Assembly: GCA_021818265.1 (NCBI GenBank)
Contig: JAKAEP010000003.1
Span: 50,335 to 114,334, forward strand
Origin: Actinomycetes bacterium
Lineage (GTDB): Bacteria; Actinomycetota; Acidimicrobiia; Acidimicrobiales; RAAP-2
DNA length: 64,000 nt
Reading direction: 5' to 3'
The position numbers were made by a program, and so were the translations under genes. Below are positions 19,101-27,031 of this stretch, one piece after another. The notes below the pieces were generated by a model, which had not been told where the DNA came from, did no database searches, and saw only the letters and a list, made by a program, of their open reading frames with translations. Numbering within the stretch: position 1 is the first letter of the stretch; each line of letters opens with the position of its first letter.

Positions 19101-20081
19101 GTGCGAGCCCTGGTGATCACCGAGTCCGACGGCGAGGTGACCCTCAGCGTGGACGAGGTCGCCCCCCACGGCTTCGACCAGGACGACGCCCACGTGGCGG
19201 TCGAGTACTCCGGGGTGAACTTCAAGGACGCGATGGTCGCCGCGGCGCGCAGCCGCGTGCGCCGGGTGCCGCGGGTCGTCGGCGGCGTCGACGCGGCGGG
19301 CACCCTGGTCGAGCCCTTCGGCGCCCTTCCGGCCGGGACGGCCGTCGCCGTGCACGGCGGCGGCCTCGGGGTCGAGCGCGACGGCGGCTTCGCCACCGAG
19401 GTGCGCGCCCCCGCGCGCTGGGTCTCGCCGCTGCCCGAGGGGCTCAGCCCGCGCGCGGCCATGATCGTCGGCACGGCCGGCTGGACGGCGATGGCGAGCG
19501 TCGTCGCCCTCGAGCACCACGGCCTCGCCCCCGACGCCGAGGTCCTCGTCACCGGGGCGACCGGCGGGGTGGGCTCCCAGGCCGTCTTCTACCTCGCGAG
19601 ACGCGGCTACCGGCCGATCGCCTCGACCGGCTCGCCCGACGCGGCCGAGTGGCTGCACGCGCTGGGCGCGGCGGCCGTGATCGGGCGCGAGGACGTGAGC
19701 GACCGGCCGGACCGGGTCCTCGCGAGCGAGCGCTGGGACGGCGCGATCGACTGCGTGGGCGGCCCGACCCTCGCCCAGGTCCTGCGCGCGCTGCGCCACG
19801 GCGCGGCCGTCGCCGCGAGTGGCCTCGTGGCGAGCGCCGACCTGCCCACCACCGTCTACCCCTTCATCACCCGCGCGGTGAGCCTGCTCGGGATCGACGC
19901 GGTGGAGGCGCCCACGCTCCAGCGCGCCCGGGTCTGGGAGGAGGTCGCGCGCACGGTGCGCGCGGGCGACCTCGAGGTCTTCGTCGACCGCGAGGTCGGC
20001 CTCGGCGAGCTCGGCGCGGCGTTCGACGACCTGCGCCACGGGCGCACCCGCGGTCGGATCCTGGTCGACCCCCGCCGCTAG
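19101..20081 (+). CDS. MDR family quinone/acrylyl-CoA reductase-like oxidoreductase (YhdH/AcuI type)
   Basis: EYSGVNFKDAM, GTAGWTAMASV, VLVTGATGGVGSQAVFYLARRGY, LGIDAVEAP motifs. Confidence 0.85.
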   Translation: MRALVITESDGEVTLSVDEVAPHGFDQDDAHVAVEYSGVNFKDAMVAAARSRVRRVPRVVGGVDAAGTLVEPFGALPAGTAVAVHGGGLGVERDGGFATEVRAPARWVSPLPEGLSPRAAMIVGTAGWTAMASVVALEHHGLAPDAEVLVTGATGGVGSQAVFYLARRGYRPIASTGSPDAAEWLHALGAAAVIGREDVSDRPDRVLASERWDGAIDCVGGPTLAQVLRALRHGAAVAASGLVASADLPTTVYPFITRAVSLLGIDAVEAPTLQRARVWEEVARTVRAGDLEVFVDREVGLGELGAAFDDLRHGRTRGRILVDPRR

Positions 20082-20686
20082 ACGCCGGCGAAGAACGGCG
20101 ACACCGTGAGGGTGCCGTTGCACGCCTGGACCGGAGGGGCCGCCGTCACCGTCACCTCGGCCGCGCCGCCGGGCAGCTGCACGCTCAACGTCACGGCGTT
20201 GGGGCAGCTCGAGCCGTCCGAGACGTCGGAGTAGATGAGGTCGAAGGTCGCCGACTGGTTGTCCCCGAGGGTCAGCGCGCGGGGGGGCTGGTTGGCCTGG
20301 GGCGGGGACAAGAACGCGCCCGAGGTGGTGGCGTTGGGCGCGTCGGTCGCCGTGGTGGGGATGAGCCCACCCTGGCGGTCGAGCAGGGTGAGGCGCGGCC
20401 ACCCCTCGAGCGTGCAGGTGCCCGCGGTGTCCTTGGTGATGGTCACGCTGGCGTAGACGTCGCCGCCCGCGCCCTGACCCTGGTTGAAGCGGCCGGCGAA
20501 GTCCCCGGCCGCGCACGCGGCCGGACCGGCGGCGGTCGTGGTCGTCACCGCCGGGACGCTCGTCGTGGTGCTCGGCGTCGAGGTCGTGGTCGTCGAGCTC
20601 GAGTGCGCGTCGATCGCGTGGCGACTGATCGTGTAGATGACGACGAAGGCGAAGAAGAGCGCGAGCCCCTTGAGCGCTCGGCTCAC
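20078..20686 (-). CDS. Membrane-anchored DUF4232-like protein with Ser/Thr-rich linker
   Basis: N-terminal TM, STTTTSTPSTTTSVPAVTTTT linker, CTLEGWPRLTLLDRQGG motif. Confidence 0.65.
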   Translation of the reverse strand: MSRALKGLALFFAFVVIYTISRHAIDAHSSSTTTTSTPSTTTSVPAVTTTTAAGPAACAAGDFAGRFNQGQGAGGDVYASVTITKDTAGTCTLEGWPRLTLLDRQGGLIPTTATDAPNATTSGAFLSPPQANQPPRALTLGDNQSATFDLIYSDVSDGSSCPNAVTLSVQLPGGAAEVTVTAAPPVQACNGTLTVSPFFAGV

Positions 20687-21201
20687 TTACCGAAGTCCTC
20701 GGGATCCACCCGGTCGAGGAACGCCCGCAGCTCGGCCACCAGGTCGGCCTCGTCGGCGACGTCGATCACCGGGGCCTCCTCGTCCTCCTCCTCCTCGGAC
20801 AGGTCCATGACGCGACCCTCGCTCGCCATCAGCGCGTCGCTGACGAGGATCGGGGCGCCCACCCGCAGTGCGAGCGCGACGGCGTCGCTGGGCCGGGCGC
20901 TCACCACGACCTCCTCGCCCCCGCGCAGCATCCGCAGGTTGGCGTAGAACGTGCCGGCCACGAGCTCGGTGATCTCCACCGAGAAGAGGCGAGCGCCGAG
21001 CGCGGTGATCACGTGGCCCATGAGGTCGTGGCTCATCGGGCGGGGCGCCTCGACCCCTTGGAGGGCGTAGGCGATGGCCGCCGCCTCGGGGGTGCCTACG
21101 AAGATCGGCAGGACCCGCTCGCCGGCGACCTCCTCGAGCAGCAGGAGCGGCGTCGCGGATCCCACGTCGACCCGCACCGCCCTCAGCACGACCTCGATCA
21201 C
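20683..21201 (-). CDS. Bifunctional nuclease family protein (BFN/DUF151)
   Basis: LPIFVGTPEAAAIAYALQG, PMSHDLMGHVITALGARLFSVEITEL, RPSDAVALALRVGAPI. Confidence 0.9.
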   Translation of the reverse strand: MIEVVLRAVRVDVGSATPLLLLEEVAGERVLPIFVGTPEAAAIAYALQGVEAPRPMSHDLMGHVITALGARLFSVEITELVAGTFYANLRMLRGGEEVVVSARPSDAVALALRVGAPILVSDALMASEGRVMDLSEEEEDEEAPVIDVADEADLVAELRAFLDRVDPEDFGK

Positions 21202-21210
21202 GATTCCAGC

Positions 21211-22017
21211 CTAGGCCCCGTGGGGAGCGAGAGAGCGGGCGGCGAGCTCGCGCTCGAGCTCGCGCGCCACCAGCTCGGCCCGCAACGCCGCGACCTGGTC
21301 GGCCACGTCGGTCAGCCGCTCGCCGGGCGCTTCCGGGTGGGCCCAGGGGGGGCCGGCGATCTCGGCGGCCACGCCGACCTCGCGCTCGGCCACCCTCGAG
21401 AGGGCGCGCACCTGGCGTGGGTCGGCCCCGCGCGCGAGCAGGTCGCGCACGAGGCGCACGACGCGCACGTCGCGATCGTCGTAGCGGGCCTGTCCGTCGA
21501 CGACCGACGGCGCGAGGATGCCCAGCGCCAGCACCTGGTTGAGCTCGTCGGGCGTGAGGCCGCTCTCGACGAGCAGCTCGGCGACCGAGCGCGGGCCCGC
21601 CACCCCGTCGGGCGCACCCTCGTCCGTGCTCGGGTCCTCGGCCTCGGGCTCGACGGCGCGCACGACCGTGAGGGCGCGCGCGGGCGTCGGGGCCGGCGCG
21701 ACGACCGCGGGGGCGAGGGCCTCGCGCGCCGCCACCCGGGTCGTCGCCACGGGACCGTCGGCGAGCAGGCCCTGGTCGATCAGGCGCAGGCGCACCACCC
21801 GCAGCGGGACGAACTCCTCCTGGGCGAGGCGGATAGCCTCGCGCAGACAGGCCACGTCGCGCTCGGAGTAGAGCCGGTAGCCCTTGCGGCTGCGGCTCGG
21901 CCGTACCAGGCCCTTGTCCTCGTAGTAACGGATCTTGGAGAGCTCCAAGTCGGGGAAGTCGCGCCGCAGGCGCGCGTGGACCTCCCCGATGCGCATCGTT
22001 CCCTGCTCGAGGGTCAT
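21211..22017 (-). CDS. MerR family transcriptional regulator, FtsR (Rv1828)-like
   Basis: MRIGEVHARLRRDFPDLELSKIRYYEDKGLVRPSRSRKGYRLYSERDVACLREAIRLA; synteny with FHA and DUF151 genes. Confidence 0.88.
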   Translation of the reverse strand: MTLEQGTMRIGEVHARLRRDFPDLELSKIRYYEDKGLVRPSRSRKGYRLYSERDVACLREAIRLAQEEFVPLRVVRLRLIDQGLLADGPVATTRVAAREALAPAVVAPAPTPARALTVVRAVEPEAEDPSTDEGAPDGVAGPRSVAELLVESGLTPDELNQVLALGILAPSVVDGQARYDDRDVRVVRLVRDLLARGADPRQVRALSRVAEREVGVAAEIAGPPWAHPEAPGERLTDVADQVAALRAELVARELERELAARSLAPHGA

Positions 22018-22478
22018 GAGTTCGCCTCCCAGAACACGAGCTTGAACTTCCCGATCTGGACCTCGTCGGCCGAGTGGAGCGTGGTCTCCTCGACCCGTCG
22101 GCCGTTGACGTAGGTGCCGTTGAGCGAGTTGAGGTCACGCAGGGTCACCCGCCCGCTCGCGGTGCGCGTGAAGACGGCGTGGTGGCGCGAGACCGAGACG
22201 TCGTCGAGCAGGATCTCACTCGCCTCGTGCCGACCGACCGACGTCACGTCGCCCTTGAGCTCGATGCGCGCGCCGGCCTCGGGGCCGGCCGCGATCACGA
22301 GTTCGTCGCCGTGCTCCCCACCCGGGCCGCGCCACGCCTCGGGGTGCAGGGTGTCGGGCGCGTGCACCACCGGCACCGCCACCGTCTCGGGCGAGGAGGT
22401 CGCGTGCTGGGGCGCGCCGCAGGCCCAACAGAAGTTGGCGTTGGCGTTGAGGATCTCCCCACAGCGACGGCAGTTCAC
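22014..22478 (-). CDS. FHA domain protein with N-terminal zinc ribbon (GarA/OdhI neighbourhood)
   Basis: CRRCG...CWACG zinc ribbon; VGRHEASEILLDDVSVSRHHAVFTR...LRDLNSLNGTYVNGRRV FHA core. Confidence 0.92.
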   Translation of the reverse strand: MNCRRCGEILNANANFCWACGAPQHATSSPETVAVPVVHAPDTLHPEAWRGPGGEHGDELVIAAGPEAGARIELKGDVTSVGRHEASEILLDDVSVSRHHAVFTRTASGRVTLRDLNSLNGTYVNGRRVEETTLHSADEVQIGKFKLVFWEANS

Positions 22479-22532
22479 GGCGCCCAGACTAGTTAACCCC
22501 CGCCCGGCTCGCCGGGGCCGAGGGGAGCCCGC

Positions 22533-22913
22533 TCAGTGGCCGGTCAGCGCCTCGTAGCCGGCCGCGTCGAGGAGCCCGTCGTACTCCGCGCTGGAGGCGA
22601 CCTCGATCTCGCACAGCCAGCCCTCGCCGTAGGGGTCGGCGTTGACGAGCTCGGGCGACTGGCGCAGCGCCTCGTTCACGGCGCGCACCGTCCCGCTCAC
22701 CGGGGCGTAGACCTCCGAGACGGACTTGGTCGACTCGACCTCGCCGAGCGTGCCGCCCACCCCCACCGCGTCGCCGACCTCGGGCAGGTCGACGAAGACC
22801 ACGTCGCCGAGGGCGTCCTGGGCGTAGTCGGTGATGCCGACGCGCACGACGTCGCCGTCCTTGCGCGCCCACTCGTGGTCGTTCGAGTAGCGCAGGTCGC
22901 CCGGGATCTTCAC
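22533..22913 (-). CDS. gcvH: Glycine cleavage system H protein
   Basis: IPGDLRYSNDHEWARKDGDVVRVGITDYAQDALGDVVFVDLPEVG...EVESTKSVSEVYAPVSG (lipoyl Lys). Confidence 0.97.
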   Translation of the reverse strand: MKIPGDLRYSNDHEWARKDGDVVRVGITDYAQDALGDVVFVDLPEVGDAVGVGGTLGEVESTKSVSEVYAPVSGTVRAVNEALRQSPELVNADPYGEGWLCEIEVASSAEYDGLLDAAGYEALTGH

Positions 22914-22922
22914 GGCGCCAAC

Positions 22923-23543
22923 TTACACAACCCGGCCCGCGCGGGCGGCCCGACCCTCGGCGAGGGCCCGACGGGCCGGGCCGACGTAGCCGGCCGCGAC
23001 GACCCAGGCGAGCGCCAGCCCGAGCACCCCGATGACGTAGCCCGCGACCCGGCCGTCGCGCTGCCACGCGGCGAGGGCGGCGTGGTGGGGGTTCGAGCAA
23101 AGGAGGAAGAGTGGATACGTCGTCATCAGGGCGAACGTCGAGACCTTGCCCCAGAACAGCACGTCGATCCGCCGGGCGCCCAGGGCGGCGATCGCCAGGG
23201 TCACCCCCGAGACGATCACCTCGCGCGCCAGGGTGAGCCCGGCGAACCACCAGGGCACCGCGCCCACCACCGCGACCGACACCAGCCCCGCGACGACGAG
23301 GACCCGGTCGGCCGTGGGGTCGAGGACCTTGCCGAGGGCCGAGACCTGGTGGAGACGGCGGGCGAGGTACCCGTCGACCCAGTCCGTCGCCCCGAGCACG
23401 CCGAGCAGCCAGGCCGCGAGGGCGCGGTGGTCGGTCGCGAGCACCAAGACCAAGTACACCGGTATCGCGAGCAGGCGCAGCACCGTGACGGCGTTGGGCC
23501 AGGTGGCCCAGCCCCGCTCGCTCGCCTCGTCGGCCGCGGCCAC
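22923..23543 (-). CDS. CDP-alcohol phosphatidyltransferase family protein (PgsA-like)
   Basis: DGYLARRLHQVSALGKVLDPTADR matches DGxxARxxxxxxxxGxxxDxxxD. Confidence 0.9.
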   Translation of the reverse strand: MAAADEASERGWATWPNAVTVLRLLAIPVYLVLVLATDHRALAAWLLGVLGATDWVDGYLARRLHQVSALGKVLDPTADRVLVVAGLVSVAVVGAVPWWFAGLTLAREVIVSGVTLAIAALGARRIDVLFWGKVSTFALMTTYPLFLLCSNPHHAALAAWQRDGRVAGYVIGVLGLALAWVVAAGYVGPARRALAEGRAARAGRVV

Positions 23544-24593
23544 CTAGGCGACGGTGACGGACTCGTCCAGGTAGACGTCCTGGACAGTGCGGATGACCTC
23601 CGCGCCCTCGGCGAGGGGGCGCTGGAAGGCCTTGCGGCCGAGGATCAGCCCCTGTCCCCCGGCCCGCTTGTTGATCACCGCGGTGCGCACGGCGTCGGCG
23701 AGGTCGTCGCCGCCCTTGGACTCCCCGCCGGAGTTGATCAGCCCGATCCGGCCGGCGTAGCAGTTGACGACCTGCCAGCGCGTGAGGTCGACCGGGTGCT
23801 CGGTCGTGAGCTGGCCGTAGACCCGCGCGTCGGTCTTGCCGAACTTGAGCACGTTGTAGCCGCCGTTCACGGTGGGCTGCTTCTGCTTGATGATGTCGGC
23901 CTCGATCGTCACGCCCACGTGGTTGGCCTGACCGGTCAGGTCCGCGGACACCGCGTAGTCGACCCCGTCGTGCTTGAAGGCGTCGTTGCGCAGGTAGCAC
24001 CACAACACCGTGAAGAGCCCGGCGCGGTGGGCCTCGGCGAAGGCCGCCGACACCTCCTCGATCTGTCGGGCCGACTCGGGCGAGCCGAAGTAGACGGTCG
24101 CCCCCACCCCCACCGCGCCGAGGTCCACCGCCTGGCGGACCGAGGCGAAGGGCCGCTGGTCGTAGGTGTTGGGGTAGCGCAGAAGGTCGTTGTGGTTCAG
24201 CTTGACGATGAAGGGGATCTTGTGGGCGTAGCGACGCGCCACGATCCCGAGGCCGCCGAGCGTGGTGGCGATGGCGTTGCAGCCCGCCTCGATCGCCAGG
24301 TCGCAGAGCCGTGCGGGGTCGAAGTACTCGGGGTTGGGCGAGAAGCTCGCCGCGGCCGAATGCTCGATCCCCTGGTCGACGGGGAGGATCGACACGTAGC
24401 CGGTGCCGGCCAGGCGGCCGTGGTTGTAGAGCGCCCCCAGGTTGCGCAGAACGGCCGGCGGGCGGTCGCTCGCGACGAAGACTCGGTCGAGGAAGTCTGG
24501 GCCGGGCAGGGTCAGGCGGTCCTTGGGGAAGGCGCTCGCCGTGTGGTCGAGGAGGCCCTCGGCCTCGTCGCCGAGCAGTGACGCGATGTCCAT
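23544..24593 (-). CDS. Class I fructose-bisphosphate aldolase (FbaB-like)
   Basis: [76 protein letters not shown]. Confidence 0.9.
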   Translation of the reverse strand: MDIASLLGDEAEGLLDHTASAFPKDRLTLPGPDFLDRVFVASDRPPAVLRNLGALYNHGRLAGTGYVSILPVDQGIEHSAAASFSPNPEYFDPARLCDLAIEAGCNAIATTLGGLGIVARRYAHKIPFIVKLNHNDLLRYPNTYDQRPFASVRQAVDLGAVGVGATVYFGSPESARQIEEVSAAFAEAHRAGLFTVLWCYLRNDAFKHDGVDYAVSADLTGQANHVGVTIEADIIKQKQPTVNGGYNVLKFGKTDARVYGQLTTEHPVDLTRWQVVNCYAGRIGLINSGGESKGGDDLADAVRTAVINKRAGGQGLILGRKAFQRPLAEGAEVIRTVQDVYLDESVTVA

Positions 24594-24695
24594 TGCACGA
24601 GACTACCCCTGGCCCCAAGCACCGCCCAGGGGCCTCGGTACGCTGACGCGATGGTCGACGCGTAACGCGCCTCCCTCGCGCGGCGCCTGAGCGCC

Positions 24696-25217
24696 GTGCA
24701 CCATCTCTACCTCGAGGCCTGCGCCACGATGAGCCTCGAGCAGGTGCACGCCGTCGCGGCGCCCACGACCCTGCCGATCGCCTTCTCCCTCCTCCACCAG
24801 CTCCTCATCGAGGACCTGAGTCGGGCCCTCTGCGGGGGGTCCGGGCCGCTGTGCGAGCCGGCCGCCCTCGCGGCCCTGCGGCTCGGGGTCCACGACCGCG
24901 GCAAGGAGCGCCCGGTCGAGGGGATGATGGCCCAGCGCTTCGGCGACTACGGCGCCTTCTGTGCCCTCCAGGAGAGGGTCTTCGACGCCACAGAGGCCTA
25001 CGTGGGTGGGGTCACACCGGCCTCCTTCGACGAGGTCCTCGTCGCCGCCCCCTACCCCGAGCGGCTCGCCCACACCTTCTCCGCCCTCGTGGGCGCCGAG
25101 CGGGGCATCACCCGCTCCGACGCGCTCGAGTGCTGGGTGTACCAGCACGCTCTGCGCCACCTCGGTGGGATCGAGCACCGCCGGTCCCTCGGGGGGCTCG
25201 GGGGGATGACCAGCTAG
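24696..25217 (+). CDS. DinB-like/unknown small alpha-helical protein
   Basis: Complete GTG-initiated ORF on otherwise empty strand; helical pattern; family assignment uncertain. Confidence 0.5.
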   Translation: MHHLYLEACATMSLEQVHAVAAPTTLPIAFSLLHQLLIEDLSRALCGGSGPLCEPAALAALRLGVHDRGKERPVEGMMAQRFGDYGAFCALQERVFDATEAYVGGVTPASFDEVLVAAPYPERLAHTFSALVGAERGITRSDALECWVYQHALRHLGGIEHRRSLGGLGGMTS

Positions 25218-26956
25218 TCGTCCCGGCGCTTGGTGGAGGTGGGCGTGGCGCGCCGCTTGCGGTTCTTGCGCACGGCGTGGCCGACCTCGCCGAGGCGCGC
25301 GGCCGCGTCGTAGGCCTCGGGCTCGACCGCCACGATGCGTGCGAAGAGCTCGCGGGCGTTCGTGGTGTCGCCCGCGCGGTCGTACACGTCGGCCAGCGCG
25401 TACCAGAGCCGGACGTGGCGGAAGGAGGGGTTGCGCAGCTTCTTCGCGGCCCCGGCCCGCACGAGCAGGTCGATCGCTTCGGGGTAGCGCCGCTCGTCGG
25501 CCCACGCGCCCGCGAGCACGATGCGCGCCTCGGCCAGGACGTCGGCCGAGGGCTCGGCTTCCAGGACCTCGGCGTAGACGCGCTCGACGGCCCGCGGGTG
25601 GTGCAGGGCCCGCTCGGCGTCCATCACGAGGGGCAGGTGCTCGGCGTCCCCGGTGATCTCGAAGTAGGCGCGCAGCTGGTTCCGCGCTATCGCCCAACGC
25701 TCGGCCCGGTAGGCGGCGAGCCCGGCGAGCTCGCGCACCGCGCCGACCCCCGGGACGAGGTCGGCCACGGCGCGGGCGTGGCGCAGCGCCTCCTCGTAGC
25801 GGTGCCGGTCGTACGCCTCGGCGGCCTTGGTCAGCTCCGTGACGGCGCGCTCACGGGCGTGAGCCGTGCCGATGAAGGCGCGGCGCACCTCGCTCGCGAC
25901 GTCTCCGGGCAAGGCGTAGGGGGCGCGCGGCCGGCGGGGCTCGCTCGGGCGCTCGCTCCGGGGCGCCTCTTCACGCACCCATTCGGCTATGGGCGCTGGG
26001 GCCGCGCCCTCCGGGCGCCGGGGCATCACACGCTCGGCCTCACCCATCGACGCGGCGCCGCGCCGGGCGAGTCCGCCCCAACCCTTGTCGCGCGCGGCTC
26101 GTTCAATTTCCTCGCGACGGCGCTCCTCGGGCGACACGGGCCGGGGGCGGCGGGCCGGGGCACCGGCACGCGACCGTGAAGGGCGAAAGTCATCTCGCTG
26201 CGGACGGCCCCCCGAACGTGCGCCGCTCCTCTCGCCCGTCGGGCGCGGCGGGCGGCCGGGGCGCTCGGTGTCGCGGGGCCGCTCGTCGTAGGGGCGTGGG
26301 GGTCGGCCCTCGCGGGACTCGTAGGGGCGGCGCGGTCCGCTCGTGGGGCGTGGGGGTCGGCCCTCGCGGGACTCGTAGGGGCGGCGCGGCCCGCTCGAGG
26401 GGCGCGCCGGGCGACCGGGGCGCTCGGTGTCACGGGGCCGCTCGTCGTAGGGACGCGGGGGTCGGCCCTTGCGGGACTCGTAGGGGCGGCGCGGTCCGCT
26501 CGAGGGGCGTGGGGGTCGGCCCTCGCGGGACTCGTAGGGGCGTGGGGGTCGGCTCTCGCGGGACTCGTAGGGGCGGCGCGGCCCGCTCGAGGGGCGCGCC
26601 GGGCGACCGGGGCGCTCGTCGTAGGGGCGTGGGGGTCGGCCCTCGCGGGACTCGTAGGGGCGGCGCGGTCCGCTCGAGGGGCGCGCCGGGCGACCGGGGC
26701 GCTCGGTGTCACGGGGCCGCTCGTCGTAGGGACGCGGGGGTCGGCCCTCGCGGGACTCGTAGGGGCGGCGCGGTCCGCTCGAGGGGCGTGGGGGTCGGCC
26801 CTCGCGCCCGTCGGCCTTCCCGCCTCCGGAGGCGCCACGGCCGCCCGACCGCCCGTTCGAGCGGGGCCCCGAAGGGCCCGAGGAGCGGCCACCGCGTCCC
26901 GTCCCGCCCCCGGGGCGCGAGGAGCCGGGTCGTCGAGGGGGGTTTGCGGGAGCCAC
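25214..26956 (-). CDS. Protein with Arg/Pro-rich tandem-repeat N-terminus and TPR-like C-terminus
   Basis: Repeats GRPPRPSSGPRRPYESRE / GRPPRPYDERPRDTERP then helical C-terminal domain (RYEEALRHARAVADLVPGVGAVRELAGLAAYRAERW...). Confidence 0.8.
   Translation of the reverse strand: MAPANPPRRPGSSRPGGGTGRGGRSSGPSGPRSNGRSGGRGASGGGKADGREGRPPRPSSGPRRPYESREGRPPRPYDERPRDTERPGRPARPSSGPRRPYESREGRPPRPYDERPGRPARPSSGPRRPYESRESRPPRPYESREGRPPRPSSGPRRPYESRKGRPPRPYDERPRDTERPGRPARPSSGPRRPYESREGRPPRPTSGPRRPYESREGRPPRPYDERPRDTERPGRPPRPTGERSGARSGGRPQRDDFRPSRSRAGAPARRPRPVSPEERRREEIERAARDKGWGGLARRGAASMGEAERVMPRRPEGAAPAPIAEWVREEAPRSERPSEPRRPRAPYALPGDVASEVRRAFIGTAHARERAVTELTKAAEAYDRHRYEEALRHARAVADLVPGVGAVRELAGLAAYRAERWAIARNQLRAYFEITGDAEHLPLVMDAERALHHPRAVERVYAEVLEAEPSADVLAEARIVLAGAWADERRYPEAIDLLVRAGAAKKLRNPSFRHVRLWYALADVYDRAGDTTNARELFARIVAVEPEAYDAAARLGEVGHAVRKNRKRRATPTSTKRRDD
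26258..26800 (-). repeat. In-frame coding tandem repeat (units of about 54, 51 and 33 nt)
   Basis: About 11 near-identical units encoding GRP[PA]RP[ST]SGPRRPYESRE (18 aa), GRPPRPYDERPRDTERP (17 aa) and 11-aa variants. Confidence 0.9.
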
Positions 26957-27031
26957 GAGCCATTCTACCCCTGGCCCTCCGGGGCCCTCCCCGAGTGCGG
27001 ATGACGACGGGAGGACGTCCGGTAGCGAGCG

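Noticed and set aside
17120-19552. 810-aa - strand ORF
   Set aside because: Out-of-frame run over GT87-like membrane protein and thiD; no coherent domain
26258-26800. Possible CRISPR-like array from periodic repeat
   Set aside because: Units are contiguous in-frame coding repeats with no unique spacers and no cas genes nearby
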